Below are positions 18,132 through 27,549 of a stretch of 64,000 nucleotides of DNA, one piece after another. Both the position numbers and the translations under genes were made by a program. Every line of letters begins with the position of its first letter. The stretch's first letter is position 1. A model generated the notes under the pieces. That model worked only from the letters and a program-made list of their open reading frames with translations. It was not told the DNA's origin and ran no database searches. Source of the stretch: Thalassospira xianhensis MCCC 1A02616 (GTDB taxonomy: Bacteria > Pseudomonadota > Alphaproteobacteria > Rhodospirillales > Thalassospiraceae); NCBI RefSeq assembly GCF_003326475.1, contig NZ_JPWA01000005.1:62001-126000 (forward strand), in the 5' to 3' direction.

Positions 18132-19253
18132 ATGAGCGTTCTTCCCGCCGCCGGCCGTGCTGCTGAGTGTGCCGAACTTCAGATCAATCTGAAGGCGATT
18201 GCTGACAACTATCAGATCATCAAGAAACGCTACAAAGGGCGGACTTGTGGCGCGGTTGTCAAAGCAGATGCCTATGGACTTGGCGCGCAAACGATTGTGC
18301 CAGTTCTGAAAAAGCAGGGTTGCCGTCTTTTTTTTGTCGCGCAGGCAAACGAAGCCGCCGACCTGTTTCCGCTTCTGCGTGGTGGCGGTCGCATTGCTGT
18401 CCTGAACGGTGTTCTGCCCGGCGACGAAGAATTCTTTATCGAGAACGACGTCATTCCGGTTCTCAATGACCTTGGCCAGATCGAACGCTGGTCAAATCTG
18501 TGCCGCGAACATGAACGTCCGGCACCGGCCTTCATCCATCTTGATACCGGTATGAACCGACTGGGTCTTGCCCCGCGTGAAATCGGAGAGCTGGTTGATC
18601 GTTATTCGTCCCTTTTGTATGGCTTCGAGAAGGCGGGTTACATGACTCATCCTGCCGCCGCCGACGAGGCCGAAAATCCGGTCACGGCCGAGCAATACGA
18701 ATTGTTCATGAAATGGTATCGCCGCCTACCGCCTGCCCCGCGTGGATTCTGCAATTCTTCGGCGATTTTCCGCAACAATGACTACCATCTTGAATTCTGC
18801 CGTCCGGGATTTGCGCTTTGGGGCGGAAACCCGACCCCGGAAGCCACCAACCCGATGCGACCAGTAGTCAAACTGACGGCCAAGGTGCTTCAGATTCGTC
18901 AGATCAACGCTGGCGAAGCGGTCGGCTACGGCAATACGTGGCGTGCCCAGCGTGCAAGCCGCATCGCGACGGTTGCCGTTGGCTATGCAGATGGTTGGCT
19001 ACGTTCACTTTCAAATGCGGGAAAAGTGCGTATCAAGGGCCACGAAGTTCCTTATGTCGGGCGGGTTTCGATGGATGCGATCAGCATCGACATCACCGAT
19101 CTTCCGGGTAAACCGCTGCAGCCTGGCGACATGATTCCGCTGATTGACGACAAAATGACGGTTGACGACATTGCAAGTGCTGCGGGTACAATCGGTTATG
19201 AGGTACTGACTTCTCTTGGACATCGCTACCGGCGGGTCTATACAGAAAGCTGA
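18132..19253 (+). CDS. alr: Alanine racemase
   Basis: PLP enzyme that makes D-alanine for peptidoglycan. The PLP lysine is in AVVKADAYGLG (near residue 40). The opposing catalytic tyrosine is expected in AVGYGNTW, and VSMDAISIDITDL is a conserved C-terminal motif. The start is taken as ATG 18132, with an in-frame TTG two codons before. The length is 373 residues. It follows dnaB by about 45 bases. Confidence 0.94.
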   Translation: MSVLPAAGRAAECAELQINLKAIADNYQIIKKRYKGRTCGAVVKADAYGLGAQTIVPVLKKQGCRLFFVAQANEAADLFPLLRGGGRIAVLNGVLPGDEEFFIENDVIPVLNDLGQIERWSNLCREHERPAPAFIHLDTGMNRLGLAPREIGELVDRYSSLLYGFEKAGYMTHPAAADEAENPVTAEQYELFMKWYRRLPPAPRGFCNSSAIFRNNDYHLEFCRPGFALWGGNPTPEATNPMRPVVKLTAKVLQIRQINAGEAVGYGNTWRAQRASRIATVAVGYADGWLRSLSNAGKVRIKGHEVPYVGRVSMDAISIDITDLPGKPLQPGDMIPLIDDKMTVDDIASAAGTIGYEVLTSLGHRYRRVYTES

Positions 19254-19311
19254 CTTGAATAAATCGGCCAACGCCACTGACTGGCCTGCAACAGGGGAAA
19301 TAATAATTCCA

Positions 19312-20085
19312 ATGCCGATCTTTGCGCCGGTTGGCCGTATGTTCCTTGCCTTTTTGGCCCTTGTCGGTCGCGTCACGGTCTTTGCCGGGCGCACGGTTGG
19401 CCATATGGTAACACCGCCATTCTATTTCCGCCTGATATTCAAACAGATGCGCGAGATCGGTTATTTCTCGTTGCCTGTCGTTGCCATGACGACCCTGTTT
19501 GCCGGGATGGTTCTCGCCCTGCAATCCTATTCAGGCTTTTCACGCTTTTCTGCCGAAAGTGCGGTTGCCACGGTTGTCGTCATTTCGATGACCCGCGAAC
19601 TGGGCCCGGTTTTGGCTGGCCTGATGGTTGCCGGGCGTGTCGGCGCGGCGATTGCCGCCGAAATCGGTACCATGCGCGTCACCGAACAGATCGACGCACT
19701 GGTGACGCTTTCGACCAACCCGTTCAAATATCTGGTTGTGCCGCGTGTCGTTGCCGGGCTGGTGACCCTGCCCATGCTTGTTCTGATCGGTGATATCATC
19801 GGGGTGCTGGGCGGATATCTTGTCGGGGTCAACAAGCTTGGCTTCAACGAAGGGTCCTATATCCGCAACACATTTCAGTACCTTGAACAGCTTGATGTGA
19901 TTTCGGGTCTAGTAAAAGCCGCTGTATTCGGGTTCCTGATCACGCTGATGGGCTGTTATCACGGATATCATTCTCGTGGCGGTGCTCAGGGTGTGGGCCA
20001 GGCAACGACCAATGCCGTGGTTTCAAGCTCCATCCTGATCCTGATCTCGAACTATATCGTCACCGAACTCTTTTTCACACGCTAA
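19312..20085 (+). CDS. mlaE: Phospholipid transport permease MlaE
   Basis: Inner-membrane permease of the Mla lipid-asymmetry ABC transporter (DUF140/MlaE family). Signature segments: PVVAMTTLFAGMVLALQSY, RELGPVLAGLMVAGRVGAA, AAEIGTMRVTEQIDAL, and a C-terminal VVSSSILILISNYIVTELFF. ATG 19312 gives 257 residues, the usual size. The frame is open upstream to 19216 inside alr, but that would add a non-homologous leader. mlaF follows after nine bases. No mlaD, mlaC or mlaB is nearby. Confidence 0.9.
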   Translation: MPIFAPVGRMFLAFLALVGRVTVFAGRTVGHMVTPPFYFRLIFKQMREIGYFSLPVVAMTTLFAGMVLALQSYSGFSRFSAESAVATVVVISMTRELGPVLAGLMVAGRVGAAIAAEIGTMRVTEQIDALVTLSTNPFKYLVVPRVVAGLVTLPMLVLIGDIIGVLGGYLVGVNKLGFNEGSYIRNTFQYLEQLDVISGLVKAAVFGFLITLMGCYHGYHSRGGAQGVGQATTNAVVSSSILILISNYIVTELFFTR

Positions 20086-20094
20086 GGGCGGGAT

Positions 20095-20871
20095 ATGAGC
20101 GACACAGCCAAAATCTCGCTTCGTGATGTGCACAAATCCTTTGGCCCGAAAAAGGTGCTGCAAGGTATCAATCTGGATGTCGGCCCCGGGGAATCCGTTG
20201 CCATTATCGGCGGCTCGGGCACCGGTAAATCTGTGACCCTGAAATGCGTTCTGGGTCTGCTTGTTCCCGAACAGGGGTCCATCAAGGTCAATGGGACTGA
20301 AATGGTTGGCGCATCGCGTTCAACCCGCGAAGAAATGCTGGCCCATACCGGCATGCTGTTTCAGGGGGCAGCACTGTTTGACTCCCTGCCCGTTTGGGAA
20401 AATGTTGCCTTTGGACTGATCGAAGGTCGCGGCATGAAACGCAAACAGGCCCGTGACATTGCGATTGCACGTCTTGCCGATGTAGGCCTCGGCGCAGAAG
20501 TCGCCAATATGTCCCCGGCATCCCTCTCTGGGGGCATGCAAAAACGTGTCGGCCTGGCACGTGCCATTGCGACCGAGCCAGAAATCCTGTTTTTCGACGA
20601 ACCGACCACCGGTATCGATCCGATCATGGGCGATGTGATTAACGACCTGATTGTCAAATGCACCCGCGAACTTGGTGCCTGCGCCATGACCATTACCCAT
20701 GACATGGCAAGCGCACGCAAAATCGCCGACCGGGTTGCCATGCTGTATCAGGGCAAAATCATCTGGGACGGCCCGGTTTCTGAAATCGACAATGCCGATA
20801 ACCCCTATTTGCAACAGTTCGTTTCAGGTGATATCGAAGGTCCGCTGGATCTTGATCTGAAGCATCTCTGA
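20095..20871 (+). CDS. mlaF: Phospholipid transport ATPase MlaF
   Basis: ABC ATPase partner of MlaE. Walker A GGSGTGKSV, signature LSGGMQKRVGLARA, Walker B EILFFDEPTTGIDP, and the switch histidine in TITHDMASA. GMLFQGAALFDSL is typical of the MlaF/Ttg2A subfamily and separates it from sugar or amino-acid importers. The length is 258 residues. It is encoded directly after mlaE. Confidence 0.93.
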   Translation: MSDTAKISLRDVHKSFGPKKVLQGINLDVGPGESVAIIGGSGTGKSVTLKCVLGLLVPEQGSIKVNGTEMVGASRSTREEMLAHTGMLFQGAALFDSLPVWENVAFGLIEGRGMKRKQARDIAIARLADVGLGAEVANMSPASLSGGMQKRVGLARAIATEPEILFFDEPTTGIDPIMGDVINDLIVKCTRELGACAMTITHDMASARKIADRVAMLYQGKIIWDGPVSEIDNADNPYLQQFVSGDIEGPLDLDLKHL

Positions 20872-20925
20872 TTACCGATCAAGCCCCTTGCCCGTTTCGT
20901 TCCATCCTTATGCGCGGAGCCACCA

Positions 20926-22338
20926 GTGGCCAAAACCCAAAGTCGTTTCATTTGCCAGAATTGCGGTGCCGAATACCGGAAATGGACCGGGCGTTGTGAT
21001 GCATGCGGTGAATGGAATTCGATCGAGGAAGAACGTATCGAAGCCGGACCAAAGGCAACCGGTGGCATCGCGACAGGGTCCAAGGGCAAACAGCTTGATT
21101 TCGTCGCCCTAGAAGGTGAGAGCGCAAGCCCGCCCCGTATCATCACCGGCATTGCCGAACTTGATCGTGCGGTTGGCGGCGGTCTGGTACCCGGTTCTGC
21201 CCTTCTAGTTGGCGGCGATCCTGGGATTGGAAAATCGACGATCCTGTTGCAGGCGGTTGGCGTCCTGTCGGCCAGACATAAATGCGCCTATATCTCGGGC
21301 GAGGAAGCGGTTGATCAGGTGCGCATGCGTGCCGCCCGTCTTGGACTTGAAAAATCAAAGGTCGATTTTGCCGCCGCAACCAGCCTGCGCGATATCATCG
21401 CGACACTGGATCAAAGTTCACATGAAGTCGTAGTCATCGATTCCATCCAGACCATGTATGCCGATACGCTCGACAGTGCCCCGGGTACCGTATCGCAGGT
21501 CCGCGCCTGTGCACTTGAATTGATCCGCCTTGCCAAGCGCAAGGGATTTGCCGTGATCCTTGTCGGTCACGTCACCAAAGAAGGCCAGATTGCCGGTCCA
21601 CGCGTTCTGGAACACATGGTCGACACGGTCCTTTATTTCGAAGGCGAACGTGGCCACCAGTTTCGCATCTTGCGTGCGGTTAAGAACCGTTTTGGCGCGA
21701 CTGATGAAATTGGCGTGTTTGAAATGGGTGATGCGGGTCTTGTAGAAGTCCCGAACCCATCGGCCCTTTTCCTTGCAGACCGCGAAGCGCCCGTATCGGG
21801 CACAGCCGTGTTTGCCGGGCTTGAAGGCACCCGCCCGATGCTGGTCGAGATACAGGCACTGGTCGCGCAATCAGCCCTCGCCACACCACGTCGCGCGGTT
21901 GTAGGCTGGGATTCGGCCCGCATGAACATGATCCTTGCGGTTCTCGATGCGCGCTGTGGTTTGCCGCTTAGCCAGTTTGACGTTTACCTGAACGTTGCCG
22001 GCGGCATGCGCGTGGGCGAACCTGCCGCCGACCTTGCCGTCGCTGCCGCTCTGATATCCGCCGTGGCCGATGCACCGGTTCCCGCCGAAACCGTTATTGT
22101 CGGCGAAGTTGGTCTCTCGGGCGAAGTCCGCCCTGTCGGTCAAATCGAATCGCGCCTTAAAGAGGCCGCCAAACTCGGCTTTGTAAATGCCTACAGCCCG
22201 CGAACTGGCGGCAACGGTAAAAAGAAGATCACGATCAAGGGCCTTAACCAGCGCGAAATTGGCCATCTTCAGGATTTGGTAAATCTCTTCGGCGACGATG
22301 TTCGAGACAATGTGCGTCCGCGTGAAGACATGTATTGA
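20926..22338 (+). CDS. radA: DNA repair protein RadA
   Basis: RecA-like branch-migration helicase with a Lon-protease-like tail. The zinc finger uses C10, C13, C24 and C27. Walker A is GGDPGIGKST (about residue 97), Walker B VVVIDSIQTM, and the RadA-specific motif is VKNRFG (about residue 250). The C-terminal part (about 290-460) is the Lon-like domain. GTG 20926 has GGAG six bases upstream. The length is 470 residues. Confidence 0.95.
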   Translation: MAKTQSRFICQNCGAEYRKWTGRCDACGEWNSIEEERIEAGPKATGGIATGSKGKQLDFVALEGESASPPRIITGIAELDRAVGGGLVPGSALLVGGDPGIGKSTILLQAVGVLSARHKCAYISGEEAVDQVRMRAARLGLEKSKVDFAAATSLRDIIATLDQSSHEVVVIDSIQTMYADTLDSAPGTVSQVRACALELIRLAKRKGFAVILVGHVTKEGQIAGPRVLEHMVDTVLYFEGERGHQFRILRAVKNRFGATDEIGVFEMGDAGLVEVPNPSALFLADREAPVSGTAVFAGLEGTRPMLVEIQALVAQSALATPRRAVVGWDSARMNMILAVLDARCGLPLSQFDVYLNVAGGMRVGEPAADLAVAAALISAVADAPVPAETVIVGEVGLSGEVRPVGQIESRLKEAAKLGFVNAYSPRTGGNGKKKITIKGLNQREIGHLQDLVNLFGDDVRDNVRPREDMY

Positions 22339-22400
22339 TCATTGCCTGGACTTTTTGTGCGCGTACTGCGAACTGACTGACCAACAGGATTTACGAAATC

Positions 22401-23087
22401 ATGGACTTTTCCAGCCTGCCCGATCTTGGTGCACGGGACGTATTCGATCTGGTGATAGTGGGCATTGTCCTGATCTCGGGTCTGTTTGCATTTTTCCGCG
22501 GCTTTATCCATGAAACCCTGTCGATGATGGGTTGGGTCGGGGCTGGTGTCTGTGCTCTGTACGGGTACCCGATTGCGCGTCCCTATGTCCGCGATCTGAT
22601 CCCGTCCGAACTGATTGCTGATCTGGCAACCGGGGTTGGCCTGTTTCTGATCAGCTTCCTGATCTTTTCCTTCATCAGTGGCCGGATTGGGCGCGCTGTT
22701 CAGAATTCCGGTCTTGATAGCCTCGATAGCACACTTGGCTTTGTCTTCGGGCTTTTGCGTGGAGGGCTTATCGTCTGTATCGGCTTTCTGGCCCTGTCAT
22801 GGCTTTTACCGGCAACCTCGCAGCCAGACTGGGTTCGCGATGCCCGCACACGCCCGGTTCTGGAAGAAGGCGCGTTCCTGCTGATGCGCGCAATGCCCGA
22901 TGAAATCTTTGACACAACGGCCGAAGAAATGGCCCGTGCTCAGCGTGATGCAGAAATCAACGACCAGACATACCGTCAACTTCTGGGTCCCGAGCCAAAA
23001 GGTGCTGGACCCAAGCCCCTAAACGGGTATACAAGGCCCTCGCGCGATGATTTGGATCGTCTGATAGAGGCGACCACCAACGAGTGA
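22401..23087 (+). CDS. cvpA: CvpA family membrane protein
   Basis: CvpA-family membrane protein with four hydrophobic segments in residues 15-155 and a polar C-terminal tail of about 70 residues. In E. coli CvpA is linked to colicin V production and envelope stress, and sits next to purF as here. RGFIHETLSMMGWVGA and DSTLGFVFGLLRG are family motifs. The length is 228 residues. The stop overlaps an upstream alternative start of purF. Confidence 0.85.
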   Translation: MDFSSLPDLGARDVFDLVIVGIVLISGLFAFFRGFIHETLSMMGWVGAGVCALYGYPIARPYVRDLIPSELIADLATGVGLFLISFLIFSFISGRIGRAVQNSGLDSLDSTLGFVFGLLRGGLIVCIGFLALSWLLPATSQPDWVRDARTRPVLEEGAFLLMRAMPDEIFDTTAEEMARAQRDAEINDQTYRQLLGPEPKGAGPKPLNGYTRPSRDDLDRLIEATTNE

Positions 23088-23149
23088 GGCGACAGGGTTT
23101 CGCATGGGTGCGGCATCCTGCGCCACCGGCGAGAGAGCGGAACCCACTC

Positions 23150-24610
23150 ATGCTGACCACCAATCCATTTGACGACGACAAGCTGCGTGAAGAATGCGGT
23201 GTTTTCGGTGTTTTCGGGTCGCCCGATGCGGCGGCCCTGACGGCCCTTGGCCTGCATGCTCTTCAGCATCGCGGACAGGAAGCCGCCGGCATCGTTTCCT
23301 ATGACGGCGAAGATTTCCCTGCACACCGGGCGTCCGGTCAGGTCGGTGATATCTTCGGTTCAGAAGACGTAATCAAAAGCCTGCAGGGCCACCGTGCGAT
23401 CGGCCATGTGCGCTATTCCACAGCCGGGGGCAAAGGCCTTCGCAACGTGCAGCCGCTATTTGCAGATTTCGAATTCGGCGGCCTGGCAATTGCGCATAAC
23501 GGTAACCTGACCAACGCGCTTGCCGTGCGTGAACGTCTGGTCAAACGCGGGTCGATCTTTCAGTCGACCTCCGATACCGAAACCTTCATTCACCTGATCG
23601 CAACCAGCCTTTACGAAAAGATTGTTGATCGTCTGATCGATGCCATCCGTCAGGTCGAAGGCGCATACAGCCTTGTGGTCATGACCCAGAAGAAATTGAT
23701 CGGTGTGCGTGATCCCCTGGGTGTCCGTCCGCTGGTTCTGGGCAAGCTGAATGACAGCTATATCTTGTCATCGGAAACGGTTGGCCTTGATATCGTTGGC
23801 GCGGAATTCATCCGCGACATCGAACCGGGTGAAATCGTTGAAATCACCGATGATGGCCTCAAGTCGATCAAACCGTTCAAACCGGTGAAATCGCGTTTCT
23901 GCATATTCGAACATGTCTATTTCGCCCGCCCCGACAGCATTGTCGAAGGCACAAGCGTTTATGACGTGCGCAAAAATATCGGTCGCGAACTGGCACTTGA
24001 ATCCGGTGTTGATGCCGATGTGGTCGTGCCGATCCCCGATTCAGGTGTCCCATCCGCCCTTGGCTATGCCGAGGCCAGCGGTGTACCGTTTGAACTGGGC
24101 ATCATCCGCAACCATTATGTCGGTCGAACCTTTATCGAGCCGACCGATCAGATCCGCCACCTTGGCGTGAAGCTGAAACACAACGCCAACCCCGGCAAGC
24201 TCAAGGGCAAACGCGTTATTCTGGTCGACGATTCCATCGTTCGCGGCACCACCTCGACCAAGATTGTCGATCTGGTCCGTCAGGCCGGTGCCGCCGAAGT
24301 ACATATGCGCATCGCAAGCCCGCCGACCACCAATCCCTGTTTCTATGGTGTTGACACACCGTCGAAGGAAAAACTGATGGCGGCCAATCACGACATCGAA
24401 AGCATGGCAAAGATCATTGGTGTCGACAGCCTTGCCTTTGTCACCATTGATGGCCTTTATCGCGCAGCTGGCCTTCCGGGACGCGACAATGATAGTCCGG
24501 CCTTCTGCGATGCCTGCTTCACCGGCGATTACCCGATCCGTCTGGTCGATCATCAGGCCGAGAACAAGGACCGTAAACTCAGCCAGCTTGTCGAAAGGCA
24601 GTCCGCATGA
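23150..24610 (+). CDS. purF: Amidophosphoribosyltransferase PurF
   Basis: First step of purine synthesis: PRPP plus glutamine to phosphoribosylamine. A 15-residue propeptide precedes the nucleophile Cys (EECGVFG). The PRPP loop is VILVDDSIVRGTT. The cysteines in SRFCIFEH, TNPCFYG and CDACFTGDY match the four ligands of the [4Fe-4S]-containing Bacillus-type enzyme. ATG 23150 is chosen because the family N-terminus begins there; a GTG at 23084 would add 22 unrelated residues. The length is 486 residues. The stop overlaps the next gene by four bases. Confidence 0.95.
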   Translation: MLTTNPFDDDKLREECGVFGVFGSPDAAALTALGLHALQHRGQEAAGIVSYDGEDFPAHRASGQVGDIFGSEDVIKSLQGHRAIGHVRYSTAGGKGLRNVQPLFADFEFGGLAIAHNGNLTNALAVRERLVKRGSIFQSTSDTETFIHLIATSLYEKIVDRLIDAIRQVEGAYSLVVMTQKKLIGVRDPLGVRPLVLGKLNDSYILSSETVGLDIVGAEFIRDIEPGEIVEITDDGLKSIKPFKPVKSRFCIFEHVYFARPDSIVEGTSVYDVRKNIGRELALESGVDADVVVPIPDSGVPSALGYAEASGVPFELGIIRNHYVGRTFIEPTDQIRHLGVKLKHNANPGKLKGKRVILVDDSIVRGTTSTKIVDLVRQAGAAEVHMRIASPPTTNPCFYGVDTPSKEKLMAANHDIESMAKIIGVDSLAFVTIDGLYRAAGLPGRDNDSPAFCDACFTGDYPIRLVDHQAENKDRKLSQLVERQSA

Positions 24611-25320
24611 GTGAGACCAAGCGCCTTGAAGGCCGCGTTGCCCTGATCACAGGGGCCTCGCACGGGATCGGTCGCGCGGTTGCAAAACGTTTTGCCGCCG
24701 AAGGTGCCACTGTCATTGCGCTGGGTCGCAATGTCGGTGCGCTTGAAGAACTTGATGACGAAATCCGGGCTGACGGCGGGAAACTTGTACTGCTGCCGAT
24801 GGACTTGACCATGTATGAAAAGATCGATGCCATGGGTGCATCGATTTATGAACGCTTTGGCAGGCTTGATATCGTCGTTGGCAATGCCGGACTTCTGGGT
24901 GAACTTGCCCCGGTCGGTCATATCGATACACAGGTGTTTGAAAACACATATGCGACCAACGTCACGGCGAACTTCCGTCTGATCCGCAGTGTTGATAAAC
25001 TCCTACATCTTTCCGATGCCGGGCGTGCGATTTTCGTGACCTCGAATGCATCGTCCAAGGGGCGTGCCTTCTGGGGCCTTTATGCTTCGACCAAGGCAGC
25101 CCTTGAGAGTCTGGTGCTGTCCTATGCCCAGGAACTCGAAGAAACGCCTGTACGCGTTAATCTGATCAATCCGGGCCGTATCCGCACCAAGATGCGCGCC
25201 GAAGCCTATCCGGGTGAAAATCCCGAAACGCTCCCGACTGCTGAAAGCATCACTGACGTGTTTGTCGATCTGGCTGCGGCTGATTGTACACGTCATGCAG
25301 AAGTCGTCGACGCCTACTGA
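24607..25320 (+). CDS. SDR family oxidoreductase, YciK-like
   Basis: A 237-residue short-chain dehydrogenase with TGASHGIG (NAD(P) site), VGNAG in place of the usual NNAG, VTSNASSKG and YASTK for the catalytic Ser and Tyr/Lys. It starts inside the purF stop (ATGA overlap), so it is translationally coupled to purF. This coupling recurs in alphaproteobacteria, but the substrate is unknown. A strong terminator follows. Confidence 0.82.
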   Translation: MSETKRLEGRVALITGASHGIGRAVAKRFAAEGATVIALGRNVGALEELDDEIRADGGKLVLLPMDLTMYEKIDAMGASIYERFGRLDIVVGNAGLLGELAPVGHIDTQVFENTYATNVTANFRLIRSVDKLLHLSDAGRAIFVTSNASSKGRAFWGLYASTKAALESLVLSYAQELEETPVRVNLINPGRIRTKMRAEAYPGENPETLPTAESITDVFVDLAAADCTRHAEVVDAY

Positions 25321-25343
25321 TACGACAGTGATCGAGATTGCGG

Positions 25344-25374
25344 AGGCCGGACAGGTTGATTGTCCGGCCTTTTT
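25344..25374. terminator. Terminator between the purF-SDR operon and a lysR gene
   Basis: A perfect 10-bp stem, 25344-25353 with 25361-25370 (AGGCCGGACA arms), a 7-base loop and a T-run. The T-run touches the stop codon of the convergent LysR gene, so the same hairpin may serve both strands. Confidence 0.85.
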
Positions 25375-26279
25375 CAATTCAGGCGGATGTTTTCGGCGCA
25401 GAAATCCAGAAACGCCCGAACACGGGCCGGTAAATGCCCGCGCCCGCCAATATAAACGGCGTTAATATCGACACCGCCACCGGGATAAAATTCGTCCAGC
25501 AAGGGTTCAAGCCCGCCATTTGCCAGATCGTTTTCGACGTGAAACCGGGCAAGCCGAACGATGCCGCCGCCGGCAACGGCCAATTGACGCGCGCTTTCGG
25601 CATCCCCAACATCAAATACGCCGCCCGGCATTACAGAAACCTCCTGCCCGTTTACCCGAAACGGCCAGTCCGGAATAACACGCTGAAAGTTGTACCCGAT
25701 CAATGTATGACCTTGCAGTGCATCTACGGTCGTTGGTCGCCCGTGTTTTTCAAGGTATGCCGGGGACGCGGCAATCACCATCCGGCATTGGCCAAGCTTG
25801 CGCGCAATCAGTCCGGATGACTGTAATGGACCACTTCGGATCGCGACATCAGCGCGTTCCTCATACAGATCCATCACCTTATCGCTGACCGTCACATCCA
25901 GCGTGATATCGGGATACTGTTCCCGAAATCGCGGTACCAGTGGCAAAAGGCGGTGCAGGCCGACCGGCACGTTAGCCGTCACGCGCAACCGTCCGCGCGG
26001 TGTCATTGCAGTTGCGGCTTCCTGTTCTGCCTCATTCAGATCGGCAATGATATCAAGTGCCCGCCCATAAAAACGCTGCCCTTCGGATGTCAGGTGCAAC
26101 TTGCGAGTTGATCGATTGAACAATCGCGTTCCCAGCCGGTCTTCCAACCGGCCAACAAGCTTGCTGACGGCGGATGGTGTCATGTTAAAATCGCGCGATG
26201 CAGCCGAAAAACCGCCACGTTCAACGACACGCACAAAGACTTCCATCTCGCCGGATCGATTGGTTTCAAGTCGCGCCAT
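25374..26279 (-). CDS. LysR-type transcriptional regulator
   Basis: Regulator of 301 residues. A winged helix-turn-helix occupies residues 10-68 (GGFSAASRDFNMTPSAVSKLVGRLEDRLG), and an effector-binding domain fills the rest. The STRKLHLTSEG motif and overall form are those of the CrgA/DsdC-like LysR group. It is divergent from an aldo-keto reductase gene with about 100 bases between, so that gene is its most likely target. The effector is not known. Confidence 0.87.
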   Translation of the reverse strand: MARLETNRSGEMEVFVRVVERGGFSAASRDFNMTPSAVSKLVGRLEDRLGTRLFNRSTRKLHLTSEGQRFYGRALDIIADLNEAEQEAATAMTPRGRLRVTANVPVGLHRLLPLVPRFREQYPDITLDVTVSDKVMDLYEERADVAIRSGPLQSSGLIARKLGQCRMVIAASPAYLEKHGRPTTVDALQGHTLIGYNFQRVIPDWPFRVNGQEVSVMPGGVFDVGDAESARQLAVAGGGIVRLARFHVENDLANGGLEPLLDEFYPGGGVDINAVYIGGRGHLPARVRAFLDFCAENIRLN

Positions 26280-26382
26280 AGTGAATTCAACTCACAAATC
26301 TTCTTCTTAGAATATCCCTAGTTGAAAATGCGCCCTTTGTCCATATTCCGTCCATGAACCATTTCCAGCGACGGAGAAGACA

Positions 26383-27420
26383 ATGGAATACAGACAATTG
26401 GGGAATTCCGGTTTGCGTGTTCCCGCACTTAGCTTTGGCGCCGGGACCTTTGGCGGCCAAGGTCCCCTGTTTGGCGCGTGGGGAACAATTGATGCCCGCG
26501 AAGCCAGCCGCATGATCGATATCAGCCTCGAAGCAGGCTTGAATATGTTCGACAGTGCCGACGTCTATTCCGATGGTGCGTCTGAACAGGTTCTGGGCGA
26601 AGCCATCAAAGGACGCCGCGACAAAATCATCCTGTCGACGAAGCTTGCCCTGCCTGTTGGCGATGGCCCGAATGACTTTGGCACCTCGCGCCACCGCCTG
26701 ATCACGGCAACCGATGCCGCCCTGAAGCGGCTGGGAACCGATTATATCGACCTGCTGCAACTTCACGCCTTTGATGCCTTCACCCCGATCGAGGAAGTCT
26801 TATCAACACTTGATGACCTTGTACGTGCCGGGAAGCTAAGCTATATCGGCGTATCGAACTTTGCCGGGTGGCAGATCATGAAGTCGCTCGCCGTGTCTGA
26901 TCGCCTTGGTTACAGCCGCTATGTCGCCCATCAGGTTTACTATTCACTGGTGGGGCGTGATTACGAATGGGATCTGATGCCGCTGGCACAGGATCAGGGA
27001 CTAGGCGCACTGGTCTGGAGCCCCTTGGGATGGGGCCGGTTAACTGGTAAAATCCGCCGCGGCACACCGATACCGGATGGCAGCCGCCTGCATGAAACCG
27101 CACAATTCGGCCCGCCGGTCGAAGAAGATCATCTATATGACATTGTCGATGTGCTTGATGAACTGAGTGCCGAAACCGGCAAAACCGTCCCACAGATTGC
27201 CATCAACTGGCTGCTGCAGCGCCCCACCGTGGCGTCGGTGATTATCGGGGCCCGCAATGAACAGCAATTGCGCGACAATCTGGGTGCGGTTGGCTGGTCC
27301 CTATCCAGTGATCAAATCACCCGCCTTGATGCCGTCAGCAAAAGGCAGCCGCCCTACCCGCATTACCCATATTACATTCAGGAAGGCTTCGCCCGACTGA
27401 ACCCACCCCTATTTGCATAA
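26383..27420 (+). CDS. Aldo/keto reductase
   Basis: NADPH-dependent carbonyl reductase with a TIM barrel. The catalytic tetrad is visible: Asp and Tyr in FDSADVYSDG, Lys in LSTKLALP, and His in LQLHAFD. GVSNFAGWQ and VIIGARNEQQLRDNLGA are conserved cofactor-loop motifs. The length is 345 residues. It belongs to the large YajO/Tas-like group; the substrate is not known. It is divergent from a LysR gene that probably controls it. Confidence 0.88.
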   Translation: MEYRQLGNSGLRVPALSFGAGTFGGQGPLFGAWGTIDAREASRMIDISLEAGLNMFDSADVYSDGASEQVLGEAIKGRRDKIILSTKLALPVGDGPNDFGTSRHRLITATDAALKRLGTDYIDLLQLHAFDAFTPIEEVLSTLDDLVRAGKLSYIGVSNFAGWQIMKSLAVSDRLGYSRYVAHQVYYSLVGRDYEWDLMPLAQDQGLGALVWSPLGWGRLTGKIRRGTPIPDGSRLHETAQFGPPVEEDHLYDIVDVLDELSAETGKTVPQIAINWLLQRPTVASVIIGARNEQQLRDNLGAVGWSLSSDQITRLDAVSKRQPPYPHYPYYIQEGFARLNPPLFA

Positions 27421-27440
27421 GGGTTATAAATACCTGCCAT

Positions 27441-27484
27441 AGAGCCGATCATCCGATGTTGATCACAACGGATTGATCGGCTCT
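27441..27484. repeat. Long imperfect palindrome after the aldo-keto reductase gene
   Basis: Perfect 11-base outer arms (27441-27451 AGAGCCGATCA with 27474-27484) and inner TCCG/CGGA pairing make a 44-base hairpin. No T-run follows directly (GACTTGTCTTTG), so it is either a weak terminator, an mRNA-stabilising end, or an operator for the downstream thioredoxin gene. Confidence 0.6.
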
Positions 27485-27549
27485 GACTTGTCTTTGCCAA
27501 CATCAACGGCTAGTCGGAATATCCGGTTTGATCATGCCATGGATACCCG

